DNA from: Rubellimicrobium arenae
GTDB lineage: Bacteria > Pseudomonadota > Alphaproteobacteria > Rhodobacterales > Rhodobacteraceae
Length of the DNA stretch: 64,000 bases
Assembly: GCF_017916295.1 (NCBI RefSeq)
Contig: NZ_JAFMSS010000011.1
Span: forward strand, 1-64,000
Direction: 5' to 3'
In this document: one piece after another, positions 32,334 through 41,077 of the stretch
Numbering within the stretch: position 1 is the first letter of the stretch
Layout: the number at the start of each line of letters is the position of its first letter
The notes under the pieces: model-generated
Told to the model about the DNA's origin: nothing
The model's input: the letters and a program-made list of their open reading frames with translations, nothing else
Database searches by the model: none
Made by a program: the position numbers and the translations under genes

Positions 32334-35126
32334 ATGGCGGCGGATCGAGCGGTCGGATCTTCCCCTCGGCCATGGGCGGGCCTGCTCATGGTGCTGGGAA
32401 CGACAGGTCTGCTGGTTCTGGGCCTCCTGACGCCAGGGATCCCGCTCTGGCTCCCGCTGATCGGAAGCGTGGCGGTCGCTGTCGCGCTCGCCGTCGGGAC
32501 GGCGCGACGTTCGGCAGAGCTCATCCGGCTCAGGGCTACGGTCGACGCATTGCCGGACGGCATTGCCATCTTCGACCCGGCGGACCGGATCGCATTCTAC
32601 AACGCCCGCTACCCCGAGCATCTTGCGCCTGCGCTGAAGGCGGCGCTGCGCCCCGGTCTTCGCTTTGACGAATGGCTGCGGGCCGGCCTTCAGAACGGTC
32701 CCATCTACCATCCCGACATGGGGGAGGACTTCGCCGCGCGGCGCCTGGCGATCCGCGCCCAGGGTCCCTCCGATCACGTCCACCGGCTCATTGACGGCCG
32801 CTGGGTCCGCATCCGAGAAAGCCGTCTGCGTGATGGAGGACGGGTTCTCCAGACCACCCACATCAGCGACGAACGGCGTCGCGCCGCCGAGCACGCGCTC
32901 TTGGCCGCTGCACTCGAGGAGATCGCGGAGCCGGTGGAGATCACCGACGCGGATCGGCGCTTCACCTATGTCAACCGCGCCTTCGAGGCGGTCACCGGCA
33001 TCCCGGCGGCCGAAGCCATTGGTCGCACCGCGCGCGAGATCCTGTCCAGCGGGGAACATGACGCCGCCTTCTTCGAGGCGATCGACGCCTGCCTGGCGCG
33101 CGGGGAGGTCTGGCGGGGCATCATCGTCAACCGGGCCCGGAATGGGCGGCGGCTGGAACAGGACACCACGATCACGCCCCTGAGGGACGACGGGGGGCAC
33201 CTCGCGCACTTCGTCTCGGTCCGGCGCGACGTGGGGGCCGCGCGCGCAGAGGCCCGAGCCTTGGCCGCCAGCGAAGCCCGGTACCGCGCGGTCGTGGAAA
33301 CCCAGACGGAGTACATCATCCGTGTGGACGACGACGGCTACTGGACTTTCATGAACGCGGCGGCGCAGCGCCGGATCGGCAAATCCCTGGACGAGATCCG
33401 CGCGCTTGGCCAGCGCGACCAGGATTTCGTGCACCCCGAGGATCGCCCGGTCTACGACGCGCACATGGCCCGGCTCACGCCGCTCAACCCGACCGACACG
33501 GTGGAATTCCGGACCATCTACGATGGCAATCGTGTGCACTGGGAGCAATGGACGGACACCGGGATCTTCGACGACCAGGGCCGACTGATCGAGATCCAGT
33601 GCGTGGGCCACGACGTTTCCGACCGTCGCCGGGCCGAAGCCGAACTGCGGGCCTCCGAGGAACGGCTCGCCGCCATCATCGAGGCCAATCCGCTGGCGAT
33701 GAACATCGCGAGGCTGTCGGATCGCCGCCTCCTGTTCGTGAACCAGCCCTGGCGCGACCTGTTCGGCGTCAGCGCCGCCGACCCGAACGAGGCCGACCTC
33801 GCCCGCCTTTACGCCGATCCCGGTGATCGGGACCGGATCTTCGCCGCGATGGCCTCGGGCGAGGAGGTGACCAACCGCGAGTTGAGGTTCCGCCGGGTCG
33901 ACGGGACGGAGATCACCTGCTCGATCACCTCCCGGCCGATCCTGTTCCAGGGAGAGCCCGCGCTTGTGACCAGCACCATCGACCTTACGCAGCTTCGTGC
34001 GGCCGAAGCCGAGATCGCCCGCCAGCGCGAGGCCCTTCACCAGAGCGAGAAGATGACGGCCCTGGGCGCCCTGCTGGCCGGGGTCGCGCACGAGCTCAAC
34101 AATCCGCTTTCGGTGGTGGTGGGCTACAGTTCCATGCTGCGGGAGACGGTGTCCGACCCCGACCTGCTGGAGCGGCTCGGGAAGGTCCACGGGGCGGCCG
34201 ACCGTTGCGCCCGGATCGTGCGGACCTTTCTTGCCATGGCCCGGGCCAAGCCTCCGGTGCGGGGGCCGGTCGACGTCGGGGAACTCGTGCTGGGGGCGCT
34301 GGATCTCTCCGCTTATGCCCTGAGGACCGCAGGGGTGGAGGTTCGAACCGACCTGCCTGCCCGGCTGCCACCGGTCTGGGGTGATGCGGACCAGCTTGGG
34401 CAGGTGGTGACCAACCTGGTGGTCAACGCCCAGCAGGCGCTTCTGGGCCAACCTGCGCCGCGCCGGATGCTGCTGGCCGCGCGGGCCGAAGGCGATCAGG
34501 TCCTTCTCGAGGTGTCCGACAACGGTCCCGGCATGGCGCCCGAGGTCGCCAAGCGCGCCTTCGACCCGTTCTTCACGACCAAGCCGCAGGGCGTCGGCAC
34601 CGGGGTGGGTCTTTCGGTCTGCCATGGCATCGTTGCGGCACACGGTGGCCGGATCGACCTTGAGACGGCGCCGGGGCAGGGCGCGCGGCTTCGGGTCTGG
34701 CTTCCGCGTGGCGAGACCGGGCTGTCGGACCTTGCCGCACCGGACGACCACGAGCCACTCTCGGGCGGACGGGTGCTCGTGGTCGATGACGAGCCCGACG
34801 TCGCCTCGCTGGTGGCCGAGGCGCTTGGCATCGCGGGTTACGAGGTCGACACGGCTCCGAGCGGTCGACGCGCTCTCGCCGCCTTGCGCGCGCGCCGGTT
34901 CGACGCCGTGGTGACCGACCTCAGGATGCCGGACATGGATGGATCGACGCTGGTGGACGCCATCCGGCGCGAACACCCGCATCTGGCCCGTCGGATCGTG
35001 ATCGTTACGGGGGACGCCCTGACCCTGAGCGGACATGACCCGGCAGCGGACGTCCCCACCTTCGAGAAGCCGCTCGACCTTCGCGGTCTCCTCGCGACCG
35101 TAAGGCGAATGATGGAGGACTCATGA
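32334..35126 (+). CDS. membrane-anchored PAS hybrid histidine kinase with receiver (hybrid kinase 2)
   Basis: 930 aa from ATG 32334, behind GGAGG (8 bases). Two adjacent membrane helices (15-35, 37-57). Then a PAS_7-type domain (65-180, VDALPDGIAIFDPADRIAFY), PAS domains at about 190-300, 310-430 and 440-555, HisKA with His586 in GVAHELNNPLS, HATPase (NLVVNAQQALLG, DNGPGMAP, GVGTGVGLSVCHGIV) and a receiver (VLVVDDEPDVASLV, Asp in VVTDLRMPDMDG, Lys in FEKPLD). Its stop overlaps the next gene by 4 bases. The kinase core is a clear paralogue of hybrid kinase 1. Confidence 0.94.
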   Translation: MAADRAVGSSPRPWAGLLMVLGTTGLLVLGLLTPGIPLWLPLIGSVAVAVALAVGTARRSAELIRLRATVDALPDGIAIFDPADRIAFYNARYPEHLAPALKAALRPGLRFDEWLRAGLQNGPIYHPDMGEDFAARRLAIRAQGPSDHVHRLIDGRWVRIRESRLRDGGRVLQTTHISDERRRAAEHALLAAALEEIAEPVEITDADRRFTYVNRAFEAVTGIPAAEAIGRTAREILSSGEHDAAFFEAIDACLARGEVWRGIIVNRARNGRRLEQDTTITPLRDDGGHLAHFVSVRRDVGAARAEARALAASEARYRAVVETQTEYIIRVDDDGYWTFMNAAAQRRIGKSLDEIRALGQRDQDFVHPEDRPVYDAHMARLTPLNPTDTVEFRTIYDGNRVHWEQWTDTGIFDDQGRLIEIQCVGHDVSDRRRAEAELRASEERLAAIIEANPLAMNIARLSDRRLLFVNQPWRDLFGVSAADPNEADLARLYADPGDRDRIFAAMASGEEVTNRELRFRRVDGTEITCSITSRPILFQGEPALVTSTIDLTQLRAAEAEIARQREALHQSEKMTALGALLAGVAHELNNPLSVVVGYSSMLRETVSDPDLLERLGKVHGAADRCARIVRTFLAMARAKPPVRGPVDVGELVLGALDLSAYALRTAGVEVRTDLPARLPPVWGDADQLGQVVTNLVVNAQQALLGQPAPRRMLLAARAEGDQVLLEVSDNGPGMAPEVAKRAFDPFFTTKPQGVGTGVGLSVCHGIVAAHGGRIDLETAPGQGARLRVWLPRGETGLSDLAAPDDHEPLSGGRVLVVDDEPDVASLVAEALGIAGYEVDTAPSGRRALAALRARRFDAVVTDLRMPDMDGSTLVDAIRREHPHLARRIVIVTGDALTLSGHDPAADVPTFEKPLDLRGLLATVRRMMEDS

Positions 35127-35827
35127 GCGGCCGCGTTCTGGTGGTGGATGACGAGCCGGACCTGCGGAGCCTGCTGCGCGACTACCTTCCCCTGCATGGG
35201 TTCGAGGTGCGGACGCTGCCCGGGACTCCGGATCTGGAGCGCGTCCTGCGGGAGGGCGGGACGGATGTCGTCGTGCTCGACGTCAACATGCCCGGCGAGA
35301 CCGGGACCGAGGCGCTGTCACGCCTCCGGGCCGCCGGGATCGGGACGCCTGTCATTCTCCTGACCGCGGCGGGTGGCCTGCCAGAACGCGTGGATGGTCT
35401 GGGACGCGGCGCCGACGACTACGTGGTCAAGCCGTTCGAGCCACGCGAACTCGTGGCCCGACTGCGCGCCGTCCTGCGCCGGGTCCGGGACGAGTCCCCG
35501 CAGGCCAGGCCCGAACCACGTCGCATCCGCCTCGGCTCGCGCGTCCTCGATCTCGACGGCCGCAGGCTGCTCCGGGAGGACGGCACGGAGATCACGCTCA
35601 CCGCGATGGAGTTCGACCTCTTGTCCGTGCTCGCAGCCCACCCCCGCCGGCCGGTCTCGCGCGAGCGGCTGGCGGAGGTCGCCCACGGACGGCAGCTGGC
35701 GCCGGGGGACCGGAGCATCGACATCCGGATGCTCCGGTTGCGCCGCAAGATCGAACCCGATCCTGAAAATCCGCGCATTCTGGTGACCCAGCGGGGCGAG
35801 GGCTATCTCCTCGACCCCGATGGTTGA
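35123..35827 (+). CDS. OmpR-family response regulator, partner of hybrid kinase 2
   Basis: 234 aa. Receiver with DDE9-11, Asp53 in VVVLDVNMPGE and Lys103 in YVVKPFE. Winged helix (LTAMEFDLLSVLAAHPRRPV, RSIDIRMLRLRRKIE, RGEGYLLDPDG). The ATG overlaps the kinase stop (ATGA), so the pair is coupled. Probably the DNA-binding output of a phosphorelay, with the kinase's own receiver in between. Convergent with RTX protein 2, 53 bases away. Confidence 0.93.
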   Translation: MSGRVLVVDDEPDLRSLLRDYLPLHGFEVRTLPGTPDLERVLREGGTDVVVLDVNMPGETGTEALSRLRAAGIGTPVILLTAAGGLPERVDGLGRGADDYVVKPFEPRELVARLRAVLRRVRDESPQARPEPRRIRLGSRVLDLDGRRLLREDGTEITLTAMEFDLLSVLAAHPRRPVSRERLAEVAHGRQLAPGDRSIDIRMLRLRRKIEPDPENPRILVTQRGEGYLLDPDG

Positions 35828-35844
35828 GGCCGACCGGCGGGCGC

Positions 35845-35867
35845 ATCGGTCCCTGTCATCCACCGAT
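35845..35867. terminator. hairpin between convergent regulator and RTX genes
   Basis: Perfect 6-bp stem ATCGGT (35845-35850) and ACCGAT (35862-35867), 11-nt loop, midway between the two stop codons. Position suggests a bidirectional terminator; the stem is short. Confidence 0.4.
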
Positions 35868-35880
35868 CCGCAATGGCACG

Positions 35881-37422
35881 TCAGAAGATGAAGTCAGTGG
35901 CGTCAAGGCTGTAGCAGCCCTCGACCGTGAACGACATCTCGATGGCATCATACGGGTGCTGGACGCTTCCTTCCTCCAGGTTGCGGAGGTTCAGGGACAC
36001 CATGACGCCGCCGCCGACCGAGGAGATGGCGATGGTCGCGGCATCGAAGCGGAAGTCCTCATAGGGCCATGTCGAATGGATCAGCGTGTCGAAGGCCTGG
36101 TTTCCGCTGAGGTGCTGGTTCGCATCGATGCCGCTCAGGTCGATCTTGTCGACCCCGCGCTGGAAGTCCTTGATGACGTCGTGGTCGTTGCTCTGCCACG
36201 GGCTGTCGCCCTGGGCGCGGAAGACGAACCGGTCGGCGCCGGCCCCGCCCGTGAGTTCGTCCCCGCCGGCGCCGCCGACGAGCCGGTCCGCCCCGCTGGA
36301 GCCCAGGAGCTTGTCTCTCCCCAGGCCCCCCTCGAGGGTGGAGCCCACGGGACCCGCCCGAAGCGTGTCGGCGAAGTCCGAGCCCGTCAGGTTCTCGATC
36401 GACTCCAGGGCGTCGCCGGTTGCCCAGCCGCCGCCGGCCGCCCCGGTCCCGAGGTTGACGTTCACCGCCGCGGTCGAGAGGGCGTAGCTGACCGTATCGG
36501 TGCCGAGCCCGCCCTTGATCGAATTGCCCCCCGAGCCGGAGTGGACGACGTCGTTGCCGGTGCTGGCGTCGGCGGCCATCGTGTCGGTCAGGATGATCGT
36601 GTCGTTCCAGTAGCTTCCGACGACCTTCTCGATCCGGTAGAACTGATCGATGTCGGTGACGCCGCCGTGCGTGGCATAGACAAGGCCGGTTCGCGCATCG
36701 ACGGTCGTGCCCGAGCCCAGGCCGTTGACCGACATCGTATCATAGCCCGACAGCCCGTCGATCACGTCCGACCCGATGCCACCGTTCAGGACGTCGTCGC
36801 CGTCTCCGCCGAAGAGCTTGTCCTCGCCGCCTTCGCCGTAAAGCTGGTCGGCGTCCTCCGCGCCGTAGAGCGTGTCCCGCCCTTCGCCTCCGTTCAGGAA
36901 ATCCTGGCCACGTCCGCCGTCCAGGTAATCGTCCCCGAACTCGCCGCGCAGCGTGTCCGCTCCGTTGCGGCCGTAGGCCGCGTCGGCGCCGCCGCCGGCC
37001 CGCATCTCGTTGTTGCCCTCGGTGCCCCACAGCATGTCCGAGCCGCCGCCAGTGTAGATGGACTCGAAGTTCATCATCGTGAAGGCGCCTGCGCCGCTCG
37101 GGCTTTGTGCCCCGAACCGCCCGCTGCCCAGGGCAAGGTCGAAGGCGCCAGGGGAGGCAGTTCCACTCAGGTCGAGGATGTCGGCCCCTGCGCCACCGTC
37201 GAACCAGCCCCCAAGGCCCGTGCTCGACACATAATCGTAGCCGCCGCCAGCCTTGATTGTGTTCAGGCCGCTTCCGCCCAGGAGGTAATCGTTGCCGCCC
37301 AGTCCTTCGAGCCAGTCGTGGCCGGCGTAGCCGTAGATGGTATCAGACTGGCCCGTCCCAACCAGATTGGAGCCGCCGAGGTCATTCCGGTCATCGCCCG
37401 GCGTGCCATGAATAATGGACAT
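35881..37422 (-). CDS. RTX (hemolysin-type) calcium-binding beta-roll protein 2
   Basis: 513 aa. ATG 37422 has AAGGAA 7 bases upstream and the product starts MSIIHGTPGDD, like the start of RTX protein 1. Two blocks of GGxGxDxhx repeats (about 20-65 and 125-225) flank a non-repeat insert. A third block (285-390) leads to a peptidase_M10_C-like end (HDVIKDFQRGVDKIDLSGID) and the terminal secretion-type motif TDFIF. No catalytic motif (no HExxH). Predicted to be exported by type I secretion and stabilised by Ca2+. Confidence 0.9.
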   Translation of the reverse strand: MSIIHGTPGDDRNDLGGSNLVGTGQSDTIYGYAGHDWLEGLGGNDYLLGGSGLNTIKAGGGYDYVSSTGLGGWFDGGAGADILDLSGTASPGAFDLALGSGRFGAQSPSGAGAFTMMNFESIYTGGGSDMLWGTEGNNEMRAGGGADAAYGRNGADTLRGEFGDDYLDGGRGQDFLNGGEGRDTLYGAEDADQLYGEGGEDKLFGGDGDDVLNGGIGSDVIDGLSGYDTMSVNGLGSGTTVDARTGLVYATHGGVTDIDQFYRIEKVVGSYWNDTIILTDTMAADASTGNDVVHSGSGGNSIKGGLGTDTVSYALSTAAVNVNLGTGAAGGGWATGDALESIENLTGSDFADTLRAGPVGSTLEGGLGRDKLLGSSGADRLVGGAGGDELTGGAGADRFVFRAQGDSPWQSNDHDVIKDFQRGVDKIDLSGIDANQHLSGNQAFDTLIHSTWPYEDFRFDAATIAISSVGGGVMVSLNLRNLEEGSVQHPYDAIEMSFTVEGCYSLDATDFIF

Positions 37423-37599
37423 TTCGCTATTCCTTTCACCAATCGCCCCAGGCGGGTCAGCCGGAGCGCGGCGAGGAATGCAGCTGCTGCGTTTCGGGAC
37501 GAGGCCGAGGCGCCTGCGACAGGTTTCGACTGTCCCTCGGCCTGTTCACCGGCAGGTCTGCGATGGCCGGAGTGTCCTGATCCCGGACAGGGAGGAGCG

Positions 37600-37618
37600 G
37601 CCGCCGGAATCCGGCGGC
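37600..37618 (-). terminator. hairpin behind the binding-protein gene
   Basis: Perfect 8-bp stem GCCGCCGG/CCGGCGGC with a 3-nt loop, 15 bases after the stop of the gene at 37634. No T-run follows, so efficiency is uncertain. Confidence 0.45.
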
Positions 37619-37633
37619 AGCCGAAGCGGGCCG

Positions 37634-39223
37634 TTACTGCTTGTCGACGAGCCGGTAGTAGACGAAGTCCGAGGTCGCCCCGTTCACGTAGCCCGACACG
37701 CCGGCATCCATCGCGACCTGATAGGTGGCCTGGAACATGATCACGATGGGCGAGCTTTCCTGCACGCGGGCCTGAAGGTCGCGGTACATCTGCTCGCGCT
37801 TGGCGGCGTCGGGCTCGCTCAGGGCGGCTGTCGTCATCCGGTTCATGTCATCCGGCACCGCCCATGCGTTCCGCCATGTGGTGGTCGCCTGATAGGCCTC
37901 GTCCGAGTTGTCGGCGTTATAGGCAAAGGCCTTGGCGTTCGAATGCGGGTCCATGAAATCCGGGCCCCAGTAGAGCAGCATGGCCTCGTGGCTGCGGTCC
38001 CGGTACTTGGTGATGACCTGCGACCCCGTCCCCGGCAGGATCTCGAAGTTGATCCCGGCTTCGGCAAAGCTGGCTTGGAGCGATTGCGCCATGTCGGTGA
38101 AGGGCGCGGAGTTGATGACATCGAGGGTGACGCTGATCGGCAGCTCGACGCCCGCGTCGGCCAGGATCTGTTTGGCCTTCTCGGGATCGTAGGTGTAGGG
38201 CGTCTCGTCCAGCGAGCCCGGGAACCCCTTGGGCCAGAAGGCCTGATGCACCTCCATCTGGCCGGCCAGGAAGCTGCTGGTCATCCCCTCGTAATCCACG
38301 AGGTAACGGGCTGCCTCCCAGACGGCGGGGTTGGTGAGGGACTCGACCTTCTGGTTGAAGGACAGGAAGTGGACCGCGGCCTGCGGATACACCTCGACCT
38401 TGATCGCCTGCGGGTCCAGTGTGGCGATCTGATCGGGGGTCAGGTTCTTGGCCATGTCCACGTCGCCCTGCTGGAGCAGGAGCTGCTGCGTCGCGGATTC
38501 GGCCACGTGCTGGAGGATCACGCCTTCGACCTTGGGCGCGCCCTTGAAGTAGTCGGCATTCGCCTCGAGCCGCACGAGTTCGGCCGGACGGAAGGTCTGG
38601 AGCGAGAAGGGACCCGATCCCGCGCTGTTGGCGTTGAGCCAGGCGTTGCCCATGTCGCCATCGACCTCGTTCTCCATGACCGTGACCATGTCGACGACCG
38701 AGGCGGGGCGCGAGGCCAGGACGTTCAGCACGAAGGCGGGCGAAAAGTCGCCCTCATAGCGGACCGTGACGGAGTTGCCGTCAGCGGTGACCATCTGCTC
38801 CACGTTCTCGGGCGTCCAGCCGAGTTGGGTCAGGATGAAGGCCGGGGTCAGGTTCAGCTTGATCACGCGCGCGAACGATCCGACCACGTCCTCGGCCCGG
38901 ACGGGATTGCCCGAATGGAAGGTCACGCCATCGCGGAGCGTGAAGGTGATGGCCTTGGCGGCCTCGTCCACCGTCCATTCCGAGGCCAGGCCCGGCGAAA
39001 GGACGGTCGGGTCCTCGGCGTCGTACTGCACCAGCCGGTCGTAGATGTTCGTGACAAGCTCGCCGCTCGTGAACTCATAGGCCTGGGCGGGGTCGATCGC
39101 GACGATGTCGTCGATGTTCTGCGCGACCACGAGGATGTCGTCCGGCGTCTCGGCCCAGGCGGCGGGCACGGCGAGCGGCAGGACCAGCACGCTTGCCAGG
39201 AGGGTCGTCCGAAGGGTTGTCAT
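37634..39223 (-). CDS. ABC transporter substrate-binding protein (SBP family 5, peptide/opine/nickel type)
   Basis: 529 aa with a Sec signal peptide (MTTLRTTLLASVLVLPLAVP, cleavage near AWA). SBP_bac_5 features: LVTNIYDRLVQYD, LASEWTVDEAAKAITFTLRD, VTFHSGNPVRAEDVVGS and SGPFSLQTF. It is the periplasmic receptor for the permease-ATPase genes that run the other way from 39983. Its start overlaps the end of the XRE-cupin regulator gene by 4 bases. The ligand cannot be told from sequence; dipeptide, opine or polyamine-like compounds are possible. Confidence 0.92.
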   Translation of the reverse strand: MTTLRTTLLASVLVLPLAVPAAWAETPDDILVVAQNIDDIVAIDPAQAYEFTSGELVTNIYDRLVQYDAEDPTVLSPGLASEWTVDEAAKAITFTLRDGVTFHSGNPVRAEDVVGSFARVIKLNLTPAFILTQLGWTPENVEQMVTADGNSVTVRYEGDFSPAFVLNVLASRPASVVDMVTVMENEVDGDMGNAWLNANSAGSGPFSLQTFRPAELVRLEANADYFKGAPKVEGVILQHVAESATQQLLLQQGDVDMAKNLTPDQIATLDPQAIKVEVYPQAAVHFLSFNQKVESLTNPAVWEAARYLVDYEGMTSSFLAGQMEVHQAFWPKGFPGSLDETPYTYDPEKAKQILADAGVELPISVTLDVINSAPFTDMAQSLQASFAEAGINFEILPGTGSQVITKYRDRSHEAMLLYWGPDFMDPHSNAKAFAYNADNSDEAYQATTTWRNAWAVPDDMNRMTTAALSEPDAAKREQMYRDLQARVQESSPIVIMFQATYQVAMDAGVSGYVNGATSDFVYYRLVDKQ

Positions 39224-39918
39224 GTCCTCTCTCTCCTGTTGGATTCGTTCTTGGATTCGTCATGCCTGCGTCCGCCGGCGCGAACGGACAGCGGCGGCGG
39301 AGCTTGGCTGCGGCGCTGGTGCAGGACGCTGAGCGTCCCGGTCCACAGCAGCCGGGCGGGCGTGCCGCCACGGTTCGCCCAGGCATGGGGCGTGGCGCCG
39401 CTGTAGTGCAGGCTGTCGCCGGGACGCATGGCGATCACCTCGCCGCCCAGCGTCTGCTCGATCTCGCCGTCCAGGATGAGGATGATCTCCTCGCCGTCGT
39501 GGGTCACCGTCTCCGAGACGTAACCCGGCGGAACGTGGAGGATGTAGGAGGACAGCTCCGACCCCGGATACTCCGAACTGATCGCTTCATACCCGATCGG
39601 AGAGCCCGGGAGAGAGAACCGGGGGCGTCCATCGGCCCGGGACAAGGCATCCGCTGGCTTGGGCTGGGCCACGAAGTAGTCGAGGCCGACCTCGAGTCCG
39701 GCTGCGATCTGCGCCAGGGTTCCGAGTGTTGGCACCGCCTTGTTGTTCTCGACCTGGCTCAGATAGCCGACGGAAAGACCCGCGCGATCGCAGAGCTGCC
39801 GCAGGGTGAGGCCAAGCTGCCGACGGCGCCTGCGGAGCATCGGCCCGAGCATCGGCCCCGATCCGGTGCGCGTCGTGGCATCAAGGCTGGACAGGCTCAC
39901 CCGCGACCCGCTTCTCAC
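39220..39918 (-). CDS. XRE-family regulator with cupin sensor domain
   Basis: 232 aa (GTG 39918; a GTG at 39900 is possible). The HTH_3 domain (about 28-85: LTLRQLCDRAGLSVGYLSQV) is followed by a Cupin_2 domain (about 120-195: VTHDGEEIILILDGEIEQTL, PGDSLHYSGATPHAW). Regulators of this design commonly sense small amino or polyamine compounds and repress adjacent uptake operons. It leads the binding-protein gene (4-base overlap) and faces the permease operon. The palindromic intergenic DNA at 39917-39942 is a likely operator for both directions. Confidence 0.92.
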   Translation of the reverse strand: MRSGSRVSLSSLDATTRTGSGPMLGPMLRRRRRQLGLTLRQLCDRAGLSVGYLSQVENNKAVPTLGTLAQIAAGLEVGLDYFVAQPKPADALSRADGRPRFSLPGSPIGYEAISSEYPGSELSSYILHVPPGYVSETVTHDGEEIILILDGEIEQTLGGEVIAMRPGDSLHYSGATPHAWANRGGTPARLLWTGTLSVLHQRRSQAPPPLSVRAGGRRHDESKNESNRRERT

Positions 39919-39942
39919 AAAAATTTGTTTGATCTAATCAAA
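39917..39942. promoter_or_regulatory. candidate operator: two overlapping AT-rich palindromes
   Basis: ACAAA-AA-TTTGT (39917-39928) overlaps TTTGAT-CTA-ATCAAA (39928-39942), both perfect. They sit in the 64-base gap between the divergent XRE-cupin gene and permease gene, in DNA otherwise very GC-rich. The first palindrome touches the regulator's start codon, which fits autoregulation. Confidence 0.6.
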
Positions 39943-39982
39943 ACAATCTGTAACTGCCAAGGCCAATCTCGGCTGCCCCGCC

Positions 39983-41077
39983 ATGGGTGCGGCTGCCCCA
40001 AGCAAGAGGCTGCGCCGCCCCGTGACCGCCACGCCCCGTCCTGTCACCGCGCCAGCCCGGCTCCTGCGCCACACAAGGTCCGCTGCCGGATTCGTGGTGG
40101 TGACGGCGCTGACCTTCCTGGGTCTTCTGGCGATCACGTTCTTCATCGGGCGGGTCATCCCCATCGATCCGGTGCTTGCCGTCGTGGGCGACCGCGCCAC
40201 CCCCGCGCAGTATGAGGCCGCGCGGGTCGCCATGGGGCTCGACCGTCCGCTGGCGGTCCAGTTCGTGGACTACGTGGGCGACGTGCTGCGGGGCGACCTA
40301 GGGATGTCGGTCTCGACCAACGGCCCTGTCGCACGGGACCTCGCCCGGGTGTTTCCCGCAACGCTCGAGATGGCGACCATCGGGATCGTCATCGGGGTGC
40401 TGCTGGGGGTTCCCATGGGCGTGCTGGCCGCCACGCGGCAAGGAAGCTGGGCGGATCAGTTCATCCGGGTCTTCGCCCTGCTGGGCTACTCGGTGCCGGC
40501 GTTCTGGCTGGGGCTCGTGGGTCTGGCCGCGTTCTATGCCCGGCTGGGCTGGGTCGCGGGGCCGGGGCGGATCGACGTCTTCTACGACGGCCTCGTCGAC
40601 CAGGTGACGGGCCTCCTTCTCGTTGACAGCCTCATCGGTGGCGAGCCCGACGTGTTCTTCAATGCCCTGTCGCACATCATCCTGCCTGCGACGATCCTGG
40701 GGTTCTTCTCGCTGGCCTACATTGCCCGCATGACGCGCAGCTTCATGCTGGATCAACTGAGCCAAGAGTATGTGACGACGGCGCGGGTGAAGGGCCTGCC
40801 CGAATGGCGCGTGATCTGGGTCCACGCCTTCGGGCCGATCCGCGTGCCCCTGATCACCGTCATCGGGCTGAGCTACGCGGGCCTGCTCGAGGGATCGGTC
40901 ATGATCGAGACGGTGTTCTCCTGGCCGGGGATTGGCAACTATCTCACGACGGCGCTGTTCAACGCCGACATGAACGCCGTCCTGGGCGCGACCCTCGTCA
41001 TCGGGGCGGTCTTCATTCTCATCAACAAGGTGTCGGACGTGCTTTACCGCATCCTCGACCCGCGGAGCCGGGCATGA
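39983..41077 (+). CDS. ABC transporter permease, DppB/OppB type
   Basis: 364 aa. A first helix (FVVVTALTFLGLLAITFFIG) is followed by the periplasmic loop typical of DppB (IDPVLAVVGDRATPAQYEAA, LDRPLAVQFVDYVGDVLRGD) and five more helices, with the BPD_transp EAA-like motif at EYVTTARVKGLPEWRVIWVH. ATG 39983 lacks a good ribosome-binding site, so the true start may differ slightly. Next gene overlaps by 4 bases. Confidence 0.93.
   Translation: MGAAAPSKRLRRPVTATPRPVTAPARLLRHTRSAAGFVVVTALTFLGLLAITFFIGRVIPIDPVLAVVGDRATPAQYEAARVAMGLDRPLAVQFVDYVGDVLRGDLGMSVSTNGPVARDLARVFPATLEMATIGIVIGVLLGVPMGVLAATRQGSWADQFIRVFALLGYSVPAFWLGLVGLAAFYARLGWVAGPGRIDVFYDGLVDQVTGLLLVDSLIGGEPDVFFNALSHIILPATILGFFSLAYIARMTRSFMLDQLSQEYVTTARVKGLPEWRVIWVHAFGPIRVPLITVIGLSYAGLLEGSVMIETVFSWPGIGNYLTTALFNADMNAVLGATLVIGAVFILINKVSDVLYRILDPRSRA

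Noticed and set aside
35881..37422. RTX protein 2 as a metalloprotease (serralysin)
   Set aside because: Only the C-terminal serralysin-like beta-roll is present; there is no HExxH zinc-protease domain.
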